Of a stretch of 11,064 bases of DNA, positions 5,564 through 11,064 are shown one piece after another. Made by a program: the position numbers and the translations under genes. Under the pieces are notes generated by a model. That model worked only from the letters and a program-made list of their open reading frames with translations, ran no database searches and was not told the origin of the DNA. The first letter of the stretch is position 1, and each line of letters opens with the position of its first letter. The stretch comes from Desulfobacteraceae bacterium UBA5852 (GTDB lineage: Bacteria; Desulfobacterota; Desulfobacteria; Desulfobacterales; UBA5852): positions 9,593-20,656 of the forward strand of contig DJGG01000237.1 in assembly GCA_002432195.1 (NCBI GenBank), given 5' to 3'.

Positions 5564-7401
5564 CACGCAGCTCCGCGCTGGTCCCGTGTTCCCGTTTCCG
5601 GGAGGGGCGCGCGCCAGGTGCATTGACGGGGGCCCGCGCCCGGCCCCAGAATCTCCCAATGGCCCTGCGCCAAGTCCCGGCACTCCCGGAAGATCATGAC
5701 CTCACAGACCGCGCAAACCGCGGGACAGAAGGATTCGCGCATGGCCTGGCGGATGGCCTTCTCGGTGGTGGGTCGCACATGGGCGGGCCCGATCGCCGTC
5801 AACAGGCCGGAGTTCTTGATGACGTCGAAAACCCGCGGGTTGGCGCCGCACATGTATAAGCCGCCCCCCTGGTTGCGGATTTCCTCCAGCAGGATTTCCA
5901 GCACATGGACCCCGCTGGCATCCAGGAGGTTGACCTGGTGCAGCCGCAGCAGGAGGCTGAACCCCTGCCCGTTCTGCCGCACCCGCTGCTGGAGATCCTC
6001 CTGTACGTAGGCCACCGATCCGAAGAAAATCGAGCCCTCGATGTGCACGATGTCCATCTGGGGGCAGGTCTCCCCGAAAGCCGATCCCACCAGCTTGCCG
6101 GTTGCGGGGTCCGGCACGGCGGAGAAGATCCGCGGCCGGGAGGTCCTGGCCAGGTGAAGCCCGATGGAGAGCATCACCCCGATGTAGATGGCGAATTCCA
6201 GGTGAAGCAGGACAGTGGCCAGAAAGGTCACCACCAGCACGGTGGCGTCGCTGCGGGTGGCCAGCACGGTGCGTCGGATATCCTCCACCCGCACCATGTC
6301 CACGGCCACCACCATCAGCACCCCCGCCAGGGCCGCCAGCGGCAGGGTGGCTGCCAGGGGGGCGGCCAGCAGCGCCGTCAGCGCCACCGCCGCCGCCGAC
6401 ACGAGGCCGCTCATGGGGGTGCGGGCGCCGGAGCGGAAATTCACGGCCGAGCGGGTGAAGGAACCGCTGCCGGGATAGCCGCTGAACACGGCGGCCGCGC
6501 CATTGGCCAGCCCCTGGGCGATGAATTCCTGGTTGACGTTGAGGCGCTGACGGGTCCGGTCCGCAATGGACTTGGCGATGGAAACCGCCTCCACCAGCCC
6601 CAGCAGGGCAATGGCCACGGCGGCTGGGGCCAGATCCCCCGCAGCCTCCAGGCTGCTCAGGGACGGCAGCTGAAAGGGCGGTAATTCACCGGGAATGGCC
6701 CCCACCACCGCCACCCCGTGCCGATCCAGGTCGAAGCCGGCCACGGCCCCGCCCACCGCCGCCATGGCCAGAAGGGCTCCCGGCCATCCCGGGCGCCAGC
6801 GCCGCAAGGCCAGCACCATGGCGATGGTGAGCCCTCCCAGCACCAGGGTGGGGGCGTGGGTGCGCGGCAGGGCCTCGACGGTGCGCAGCAGAAAGACCCC
6901 GAAGTTGCCGCCGGAGGGCAGATCGAGGCCCAACAAGGCGGGCAGCTGCTTGCCGGCGATGAGCACGGCCGCACCGGCGGTGAACCCCAGGATCACCGCG
7001 TGGGAGACGAAATTGAGGAGACCCCCCAGGCGCGCCGCACCCATCAGGATCTGGACACCCCCCACCAGCAGGGCCAGAACGAAGGCCAACTGGACATAGG
7101 CGGGGCTGCCCGCCTCGGCCAGGGGGCTCAGGGCGCCCATGACCACCAGGGACACCGCCGTGGTGGGCCCAGTGATCAAATGGGCGGAACTGCCCCAGAG
7201 GCTGGCCGCCACCGTGGGCACGATGGAGGCATAGAGGCCGTACTGCACGGGAAGGCCGGCGATCAGGGCATAGGCCATGGACTGGGGAACGGCCACCACC
7301 GCCACGGTCAGCCCGGCGGCCAGGTCCGCCCTGACCTGAGCGCGCCCGTACCGTCGCATCCATGGTATAAATGGAAATATATCAGATGTCTGAATAAGCA
7401 T
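5563..7401 (-). CDS. SulP (SLC26) family anion transporter with C-terminal STAS domain
   Basis: This 612-residue inner-membrane protein starts at ATG 7401-7399. The family signature is clear: FPFIPW...DLAAGLTVAVVAVPQSMAYALIAGLP (residues 9-51), GLYAS (55-59), LITGPTTAVSLVV (75-87), and the NQEFIAQGLAN...GSGSFTRSAVN region (290-321). The STAS domain spans about 440-555 with the LLDASG loop (492-497). SulP proteins carry sulfate, bicarbonate, chloride or other anions; the substrate cannot be told here. After the STAS domain comes a cysteine cluster C559-x3-C563-x2-C566-x7-C574 and a Gly/Pro-rich tail. No ribosome binding site precedes ATG 7401, and 11 of the first 12 codons after it end in A or T, unlike the rest of the gene. 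ATG 7359 (Met15) is the alternative, but FPFIPW fits the family. It is coupled to the stress-protein gene downstream. Confidence 0.9.
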   Translation of the reverse strand: MLIQTSDIFPFIPWMRRYGRAQVRADLAAGLTVAVVAVPQSMAYALIAGLPVQYGLYASIVPTVAASLWGSSAHLITGPTTAVSLVVMGALSPLAEAGSPAYVQLAFVLALLVGGVQILMGAARLGGLLNFVSHAVILGFTAGAAVLIAGKQLPALLGLDLPSGGNFGVFLLRTVEALPRTHAPTLVLGGLTIAMVLALRRWRPGWPGALLAMAAVGGAVAGFDLDRHGVAVVGAIPGELPPFQLPSLSSLEAAGDLAPAAVAIALLGLVEAVSIAKSIADRTRQRLNVNQEFIAQGLANGAAAVFSGYPGSGSFTRSAVNFRSGARTPMSGLVSAAAVALTALLAAPLAATLPLAALAGVLMVVAVDMVRVEDIRRTVLATRSDATVLVVTFLATVLLHLEFAIYIGVMLSIGLHLARTSRPRIFSAVPDPATGKLVGSAFGETCPQMDIVHIEGSIFFGSVAYVQEDLQQRVRQNGQGFSLLLRLHQVNLLDASGVHVLEILLEEIRNQGGGLYMCGANPRVFDVIKNSGLLTAIGPAHVRPTTEKAIRQAMRESFCPAVCAVCEVMIFRECRDLAQGHWEILGPGAGPRQCTWRAPLPETGTRDQRGAA

Positions 7402-7754
7402 ATGCAGATATGGCTTTAAGTTTTGGTCCGCCAGGCCCCCCGGCCACCCGCACGGGGGTCCAGGGTGGAAACCCCGGCGCCGGGGATAAACGCGATTTTC
7501 GGAGCGGGAACCGATCGGTCCCCAGGTTGCCGCCCGACCCGGGAATTGTGCGGAAAAGCATACACCGACCCCCCGGCGGTGTCCAGACACCCGGTGGCGC
7601 ACCTGGACGGATCACCGCCGACCGGGAAACACCACGGTCCCCGTCAGGGCATCGCCGGAGAATCACCTGGAAATCCGGTTGCAGCCCCGTGGATTTCATG
7701 TTATGCCTACCTCATTCAAATTATTGCACTTTCATCCACGGAAAGGAGACCCGC
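7402..7754. other. Divergent intergenic region (353 bp) between SulP and ankyrin genes
   Basis: The region begins with an AT-rich patch, unusual for this window, next to the transporter start, and contains the palindrome GCATATGC (7398-7405). It then holds a run of inverted repeats: CCCCGGCGCCGGGG (7472-7485), ACCGATCGGT inside an 18-bp imperfect palindrome (7506-7523), GGTGTC/GACACC (7578-7591) and GAAATCC/GGATTTC (7670-7697). Plus-strand open frames through it are not convincing as genes. No promoter matches the consensus well. A weak TTGCAG-N17-TATGCC (7679-7707) could serve the ankyrin gene. Confidence 0.55.
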
Positions 7755-8411
7755 ATGCGTGCGCACCCCAAGGGACCCGCCCTTGCCTCCCTCATGCTCC
7801 TCCTTGGCCTGCTGCTCTGGCCGCCGCCGCAGGCCGCGGCCGACCCCAAAGCGGACCTGTTGCTGGCCGCCTCCCAAGGCAACCTGACCCGGGTCCAGCA
7901 GCTCCTGGGGCAGGGCGTCCCCATCAACATCACCGACACCGCCGGCTGGACCGCCCTCATGAAGGCCTCCTTCGAAGGCCATGTGCCGGTGGTCCAGGAA
8001 CTGCTCAACCGGGGGGCCGACGTCAACATCAAGGACACCGCCGGCTGGACCGCCCTCATGCAAGCGGCCCAATTCGGGCACTTGGAGATCGTGCGCCTCC
8101 TGATGGAACGCGGTGCCCGCCTCAACGAGCAGAGTGTCAATGGCTCCACCGGCCTCATGTTCGCCGCCACCAACGGGCACCTGGAGGTGGTGCGCTACTT
8201 GCTGGAACGCAAGGCGGAAGTGAATCTCCGGGACAAGCTCGGACGCACGCCCCTGATCCTGGCGGCCTCGGGAGGCTATCCGGAGATCTGCCGGATACTC
8301 TTGTCGGCCGGCGCCGACCGGTCGCTGGTGAACAATTCGGGGCGCAGCGCCCTGGACATCGCCCACAAGAGCGGCAACGCGGCGCTGATCGGCGTCCTGT
8401 CAACCCCCTGA
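7755..8411 (+). CDS. Secreted ankyrin-repeat protein
   Basis: This 218-residue protein starts at ATG 7755 with AAGGAG (7743-7748) six bases upstream; the open frame further upstream is rejected. Residues 1-29 form a signal peptide (basic start, MLLLGLLLW core, cleavage after QAAA). The rest is about six ankyrin units of 33 residues: a degenerate first (ADLLLAASQGNLTRVQQLLGQG), then GWTALMKASFEGH, GWTALMQAAQFGH, GSTGLMFAATNGH, GRTPLILAASGGY and a capping GRSALDIAHKSGN. No other domain is present, so it is a pure binding scaffold, probably periplasmic. Its partner is unknown. Repeats 2 and 3 share an exact 27-base DNA segment 99 bases apart, which suggests recent unit duplication. Confidence 0.88.
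   Translation: MRAHPKGPALASLMLLLGLLLWPPPQAAADPKADLLLAASQGNLTRVQQLLGQGVPINITDTAGWTALMKASFEGHVPVVQELLNRGADVNIKDTAGWTALMQAAQFGHLEIVRLLMERGARLNEQSVNGSTGLMFAATNGHLEVVRYLLERKAEVNLRDKLGRTPLILAASGGYPEICRILLSAGADRSLVNNSGRSALDIAHKSGNAALIGVLSTP
7935..8060 (+). repeat. Direct repeat of a 27-base ankyrin segment, 99-base period
   Basis: Bases 7935-7961 and 8034-8060 are identical (27 bases, beginning GACACCGCCGGCTGG). The 99-base offset is exactly one 33-residue ankyrin unit. Identity at silent positions points to recent duplication or gene conversion between neighbouring units. Confidence 0.85.
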
Positions 8412-8549
8412 GGTTTCGCGCCGCCCTCCTCTGCGCGCCGCACCTTCCCGCCGGGGCGGGCATTCCCCGGCGCCGTCCACCCCGGCTGCCGACGCCCGGT
8501 CACGTTGCTGCCCATCCCCCCGCACCATCGCCGGCAGGGACGCGCACCC

Positions 8550-8565
8550 GCTGGCCGCGGCCAGC
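8550..8565. terminator. 16-bp perfect palindrome between convergent genes
   Basis: GCTGGCCGCGGCCAGC is perfectly palindromic. It lies in the 234-base gap between the stops of the ankyrin gene and the convergent exported-protein gene. A second inverted repeat, CCCGCC-GG-GGCGGG, is at 8447-8460. Neither has a T run, so terminator function is tentative. I see no gene in this gap. Confidence 0.35.
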
Positions 8566-8645
8566 CAGCCCGGCCCCCACCGCCCGCCCAGCGGACAATG
8601 CCACGCCGTCATGGCTTCCCTCGAAGCCTCCACCCCCCTGTCCCG

Positions 8646-9131
8646 CTACCAGCGCCTTGGGCGCCGGTCGTCGTCCCGCAGGATTCGACGCGCGTCCTCG
8701 CGCCCGTAATGGGAGAAGGCGATAAAAACGGCTTCCGGCGGGACCGGAATCCATTGCCGCACGCTGGCGGAACCCACCCCGCCGAAAGCGCCCGGGACGT
8801 GCAACAGGTGACTGGCCAGAACCGCGTTGCCCGCGTCCAGCAAATGCAGCCGGACGTCCAGAACGTCCAGATCGCGCCGGGGCTCCAGGTCGCCGGTGAA
8901 ACTCAGACCCTCGGCCCCGTTCGCCCCCGGCTGGAAAACGTAGCGGTAATAGAGGACAAAATCCATGGTGCGCACCTCCCCCTGGACGGGGGCGTCGCGC
9001 TCCAGGGGCACCGTCAGGTCGAGGCGTGGCCCGGACCCCGCACAGGCGACGGCCAGCAGCCCCGCGGCCAGCAGGGCCGCCCCGGCGGCCGAGGCGTCAA
9101 ACCCCTGTCGGTTCAGAAATCTTGAGGCCAT
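8646..9131 (-). CDS. Exported protein or lipoprotein of unknown function
   Basis: This 161-residue protein starts at ATG 9131-9129 with AAAGGAG seven bases upstream; a 17-residue longer frame lacks that signal. Residues 1-29 look like an export signal: Arg residues, then the hydrophobic AAGAALLAAGLLAVA, then Cys30. LAVAC is only an approximate lipobox, with Ala rather than Leu at -3, so it may be lipidated or simply secreted. The mature part alternates short beta-like stretches (DFVLYYRYVF, LDVLDVRLHLL, VRQWIPVPPEAVFIAFSHYG) and ends in a charged Arg/Asp tail. I recognise no family. It lies 129 bases downstream of truC on the same strand and may have its own promoter in that gap, which also holds a small TTGCC/GGCAA inverted repeat. 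Confidence 0.7.
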   Translation of the reverse strand: MASRFLNRQGFDASAAGAALLAAGLLAVACAGSGPRLDLTVPLERDAPVQGEVRTMDFVLYYRYVFQPGANGAEGLSFTGDLEPRRDLDVLDVRLHLLDAGNAVLASHLLHVPGAFGGVGSASVRQWIPVPPEAVFIAFSHYGREDARRILRDDDRRPRRW

Positions 9132-9260
9132 AATCCGGCTCCTTTCAGGAGTTGCCCGCTTCCGATGGCAAGCGTCGGGCATGAACCCATAGCTTGAGAG
9201 CCGTAAGTAAGGCCGCCCGGGCCCCTTGCCAACCGCGGTTGGGCCCCGGCGGGCAGGTTC

Positions 9261-10025
9261 TCACGCGGATCCCGGCGGGCGCGGGGCACCCGGAAGCCAT
9301 TCGGCCGGTACGGCATCCAGCCAACCCAGGCGCCGCAGGGCGCCGCCAAAGTCCTCGTCCAGGCACGCCACCAGCCGGACGGGCTGCCCGCTCCAGGGAT
9401 GCAGGAAAATCAGTTCGGTGGCCGCCAGCAACAGGCGGCGGCAGCGGAAAACCCGCTCGAAAAAACGGTTGTGGCGGCTGTCGCCGTAATGGGTGTCACC
9501 GATCACCGGATGGGCGATGTGGTGCATATGGCGCCGGATCTGGTGCATGCGGCCGGTGAGGGGCTCAATCTGCAGCAGGGCGTAGCGGCTGTTGGCATAG
9601 CGGCTGACGGCCACCGGCAGCTCCGTGCGGCGCAGGCGCCGGTAGGCGGTCAAGGCCGTCTGGGTATCCTGGTGAAGGCTCTGGTCATAGGCGTCCCGGC
9701 GCAGGGGGTGGTCGATAAAGCCGGCCTCGGGGGGATGCCCGCGCACCACGGCCAGATAAGTCTTGGCCAGGCCTTCGGCGGCGAAGGCTTCGGCCATGCG
9801 GCGGGCCGCCTCCGCCGAGAGGGAGACCAGCAGGACCCCGGATGTGGCGCGATCCAGCCGATGGACGGGGTAGATGCGCTGTCCGAGCTGGTCCCGCAGG
9901 ATCTGGACCACGAAACGCTCCCCCCGGCCATCGCCGTAGCCGCGATGGACCTTGATCCCGGCAGGCTTGTTCACCGCCACGATGTGCTCATCCCGGTAGA
10001 TGACGGGAAGTCGATGGGGGACCAT
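9261..10025 (-). CDS. truC: tRNA pseudouridine(65) synthase TruC
   Basis: This 254-residue enzyme of the RluA family converts U65 of certain tRNAs to pseudouridine in the cytoplasm. It starts at ATG 10025-10023 behind AGG. Family blocks visible: VNKPAGIKVHR (18-28), the active-site block HRLDRATSGVLL (55-66) with catalytic Asp58, TGRMHQIRRHMHHIAHPVIGD (157-177), and HYGDSRHNRFF (179-189). HNRFF after GDSR, the RDQLGQ...YPVHRLDR block and the C-terminal LGWLDAVP match E. coli TruC as I recall it, which favours TruC over RluA, RluC or RluD. There is no S4 domain, as expected for TruC, and length matches the family. It is divergent from the selenoprotein gene, with 84 bases between them. Confidence 0.9.
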   Translation of the reverse strand: MVPHRLPVIYRDEHIVAVNKPAGIKVHRGYGDGRGERFVVQILRDQLGQRIYPVHRLDRATSGVLLVSLSAEAARRMAEAFAAEGLAKTYLAVVRGHPPEAGFIDHPLRRDAYDQSLHQDTQTALTAYRRLRRTELPVAVSRYANSRYALLQIEPLTGRMHQIRRHMHHIAHPVIGDTHYGDSRHNRFFERVFRCRRLLLAATELIFLHPWSGQPVRLVACLDEDFGGALRRLGWLDAVPAEWLPGAPRPPGSA

Positions 10026-10065
10026 GCGGGACCTGCCTTCCCTGGCGCATGCGCGCCGGCGTGCT

Positions 10066-10089
10066 TAGGGTTACCCTACACAACCCTAC
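10066..10089. promoter_or_regulatory. Operator-like repeat cluster between truC and the selenoprotein gene
   Basis: TAGGGT (10066-10071) and ACCCTA (10073-10078) form a 13-base inverted repeat, and ACCCTAC recurs at 10083-10089, exactly 10 bases (one helical turn) after the copy at 10073. It lies in an 84-base divergent gap, where a shared regulator site is plausible. Its function is inferred only from arrangement and position. Confidence 0.4.
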
Positions 10090-10109
10090 CAGGGGAAAGG
10101 ATTTTTGCC

Positions 10110-10403
10110 ATGATCGACGTAACCCCACAGGCCCATGACCTGATCCGTCGCGGGGGCGGACACGTTACCCTTTACGTGCGCAGTGTTTCCGGGTGATGCG
10201 GGGAGACCCGCACCCCTGCGGTCCGCATGGGAAAACCCGCATCTGACCATATGCCTGGTTACGAGTGCCTGGCCCGGGACGGCGTCACGGTGTGGCGGTC
10301 GCCAGCCGTGCGTCCGGCCCCCGGGGCGGGAAACCTGATCGTCGACGTGAGCCGCATCCTCTGGGTGCGGCGCCTCGTGCTGAAAGGCGCCCGCGCGGCC
10401 TGA
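10110..10403 (+). CDS. Selenoprotein with in-frame TGA (Sec29), CC/Se motif family
   Basis: The start is ATG 10110 with AAAGGA about eight bases upstream. The frame reaches TGA at codon 29 (10194-10196), followed at once by TGC (Cys), and then stays open to TGA 10401-10403, giving 97 residues with Sec29-Cys30 in SVSG-U-CGE. The sequence before (GGGHVTLYVRSVSG) and after (RDGVTVWRSP, GNLIVDVSRILWVRRLVLKG) reads as one protein. It resembles what I remember of the small CC/Se motif family, where the pair is Cys-Cys or Sec-Cys. Directly after TGA there is a hairpin, UGCGGG-GAGA-CCCGCA (10197-10212). An alternative stem, AUGCGG (10196-10201) with CCGCAU (10223-10228), could form the bacterial SECIS. 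The protein is cytoplasmic, with redox or metal-binding chemistry at U-C likely. Its 3' third is antisense to the tail of the minus-strand hypothetical gene. Confidence 0.8.
10197..10228 (+). promoter_or_regulatory. Candidate bacterial SECIS element
   Basis: Bacterial SECIS hairpins start at or just after the Sec UGA inside the coding sequence. Two mutually exclusive stems are visible: UGCGGG/CCCGCA with a GAGA tetraloop (10197-10212), or AUGCGG/CCGCAU (10196-10201 with 10223-10228) enclosing 21 bases. I cannot decide between them by eye. Confidence 0.5.
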
Positions 10404-10693
10404 AATGCACCCGCGCGCTCCGCGCGCAAGATGGGTTCCCGATGAATCCGCGTGCCCAGGCCTTGGCCCGGGGCCTGCACGAGCCGCAGGAATTGAACGC
10501 ATTCCCCGCAGAATCGCAACCCGCGGCCGTCCACCACGGCCCGCACAAACCCCTTGAGGACGAAACGGTTGAACTCGCCCTTGCTCATGGGGCACAAGGC
10601 CTCCAGGATCTGCCGCCCGATGGCCTGGAGGCTGCTGAAGCTCATGACAGCGCCCACCGGCGCATTGCCCGGCTTTTCGATGTGACCCGGCAT
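10259..10693 (-). CDS. Hypothetical protein; C-terminal third antisense to the selenoprotein gene
   Basis: The frame encodes 144 residues from ATG 10693-10691 behind a good GGAAGG; ATG 10645 is an internal alternative. The first 97 or so residues look like a real soluble helical protein (MSFSSLQAIGRQILEALCPMSKGEFNRF, VLKGFVRAVVDGRGLRFCGEC) with a CGEC pair and strongly GC-ending codons. From about residue 98 the character changes to R/T/P-rich, and AGG codons, absent before, appear four times. That part (10259-10403) is the antisense of the selenoprotein 3' end. The natural stop may once have been near 10410, with the tail arising from stop loss or frameshift, or the sequence may contain an error. 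I do not recognise the family. It is divergent from the rubredoxin gene. Confidence 0.5.
   Translation of the reverse strand: MPGHIEKPGNAPVGAVMSFSSLQAIGRQILEALCPMSKGEFNRFVLKGFVRAVVDGRGLRFCGECVQFLRLVQAPGQGLGTRIHREPILRAERAGAFQAARAPFSTRRRTQRMRLTSTIRFPAPGAGRTAGDRHTVTPSRARHS
10413..10427. terminator. Hairpin just after the selenoprotein stop
   Basis: GCGCGC (10413-10418) and GCGCGC (10422-10427) are perfect inverted arms around TCC, nine bases after the selenoprotein stop codon. There is no T run, so a terminator role is tentative. On the minus strand it lies inside the hypothetical frame, where that frame's codon use changes. Confidence 0.35.
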
Positions 10694-10728
10694 ACGACCT
10701 TCCGTCTCAACAGCCTGCCGGACTTCCC

Positions 10729-10757
10729 TTGACGCCCCCGGCCGAGAGTATTAATAG
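10729..10757 (+). promoter_or_regulatory. Sigma-70-like promoter for the rubredoxin gene
   Basis: TTGACG (10729-10734, five of six to the -35 consensus) is followed by the AT-rich TATTAATAG (10749-10757), an AT island in GC-rich sequence. At 17-base spacing the -10 hexamer would be TAATAG; TATTAA fits the consensus better but at short spacing. The predicted leader to the rubredoxin ATG is about 140 nt and contains the perfect palindrome GCCCCGCGGGGC (10824-10835). Confidence 0.5.
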
Positions 10758-10906
10758 GGAGCGTCGCGCGGGCCTCAGGCTCGGCGCACTGGAGGTAAGC
10801 ATTGGCGCGCAAGCCGCAAGCCCGCCCCGCGGGGCACGGCGGCCAGGGTCGCCGATGCGCTGCCCGCGGCCGATGGATGGTTTCAATCACCCGGAGGAGG
10901 ACTGGC

Positions 10907-11064
10907 ATGGAAAAGTGGGAATGCCCCTGCGGTTACGTCTACGACCCCGCGGAAGGCGACGCGGAAGGCAATATCCAGGTGGGAACCTCCTTCGGAGACC
11001 TGCCCGAGGGCTGGGTCTGCCCCAAATGCGGCGCCGAAAAAGAGTTCTTCGAAATGCTCGATTT
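10907..11064 (+). CDS. Rubredoxin, partial (C-terminus beyond window edge), with C-x-C-G first knuckle
   Basis: The first 52 residues are visible from ATG 10907, preceded by GGAGGAGG (10893-10900) six bases upstream. Rubredoxins are small cytoplasmic one-electron carriers with one iron bound by four Cys, used by anaerobes to feed oxygen- and superoxide-detoxifying enzymes and other acceptors. Family features are plain: WEC, GYVYDPAEGD (9-18), a GTSFGDLPEGWVCPKCG block (26-42), and Cys38-x2-Cys41. The first knuckle is MEKWECPCGYVYDP, C6-x-C8-G rather than the usual C-x2-C-G, one residue shorter. I checked the codons and see no frameshift. The frame also extends upstream in phase to a TTG at 10802 with its own GGAGG, adding an Arg-rich 35-residue leader that I consider less likely. 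Confidence 0.9.
   Translation, partial: MEKWECPCGYVYDPAEGDAEGNIQVGTSFGDLPEGWVCPKCGAEKEFFEMLD

Noticed and set aside
7472..7485. CCCCGGCGCCGGGG as an intrinsic terminator
   Set aside because: The stem is short once a loop is allowed and only three T follow on the minus strand; no gene ends there.
7679..7707. TTGCAG-N17-TATGCC as a promoter of the ankyrin gene
   Set aside because: Only three of six bases match in each hexamer, too weak to list as a feature.
7410..7754. N-terminal extension of the ankyrin protein
   Set aside because: The signal peptide begins at 7755 behind a good ribosome binding site; the upstream part contains several palindromes and no recognisable protein.
9399..10109. 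Open plus-strand frame that runs into the selenoprotein
   Set aside because: It is antisense to truC. The selenoprotein begins at ATG 10110, which has its own ribosome binding site.
10265..10732. 155-codon plus-strand frame
   Set aside because: It overlaps the selenoprotein in another frame and the antisense of the hypothetical gene, and has no ribosome binding site or family resemblance.

Overview
This is a very GC-rich bacterial window carrying housekeeping and accessory genes on both strands in short transcription units. It shows no insertion sequence, CRISPR array, tRNA or rRNA that I can recognise. The organism is probably an anaerobic Desulfobacterota (former Deltaproteobacteria). This is an inference from gene style: a selenoprotein of the CC/Se motif type, a rubredoxin, a sigma-54 promoter, an aldo/keto reductase-like protein of a kind I associate with Geobacter relatives, and a SulP/universal stress protein pair. 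No marker gene fixes the taxon.

Layout, left to right. (1) Positions 1-1216, minus strand: an aldo/keto reductase-fold protein without the usual catalytic residues, then a divergent metallophosphoesterase cut by the window edge. (2) 1217-2316: an intergenic region rich in inverted repeats with a near-consensus sigma-54 promoter, driving a 66-residue cysteine-rich protein on the plus strand; a convergent ABM-domain protein lies on the minus strand, and strong hairpins separate the two. (3) 2317-4494: a sigma-70-like promoter and a long fusion of a DHH/DHHA1-like domain to a CPBP-like membrane domain. (4) 4610-7401, minus: a SulP anion transporter with a STAS domain, translationally coupled (TGATG) to a tandem universal stress protein. 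(5) 7402-8411: a secreted ankyrin-repeat protein, divergent from the transporter. (6) 8646-10025, minus: truC, then a small exported protein or lipoprotein of unknown function. (7) 10110-11064: a 97-residue selenoprotein with an in-frame TGA, a minus-strand hypothetical gene whose tail runs antisense through the selenoprotein 3' end, and a rubredoxin cut by the right edge.

The most notable item is the selenoprotein at 10110-10403. Ordinary gene calling misses it because its Sec codon is read as a stop; once TGA is read through, the frame continues as a coherent protein with a U-C motif. Next in interest are the sigma-54 promoter at 1541-1558, the DHH-CPBP fusion whose protease motifs look inactivated, the antisense overlap at 10259-10403, and the C-x-C-G rubredoxin.
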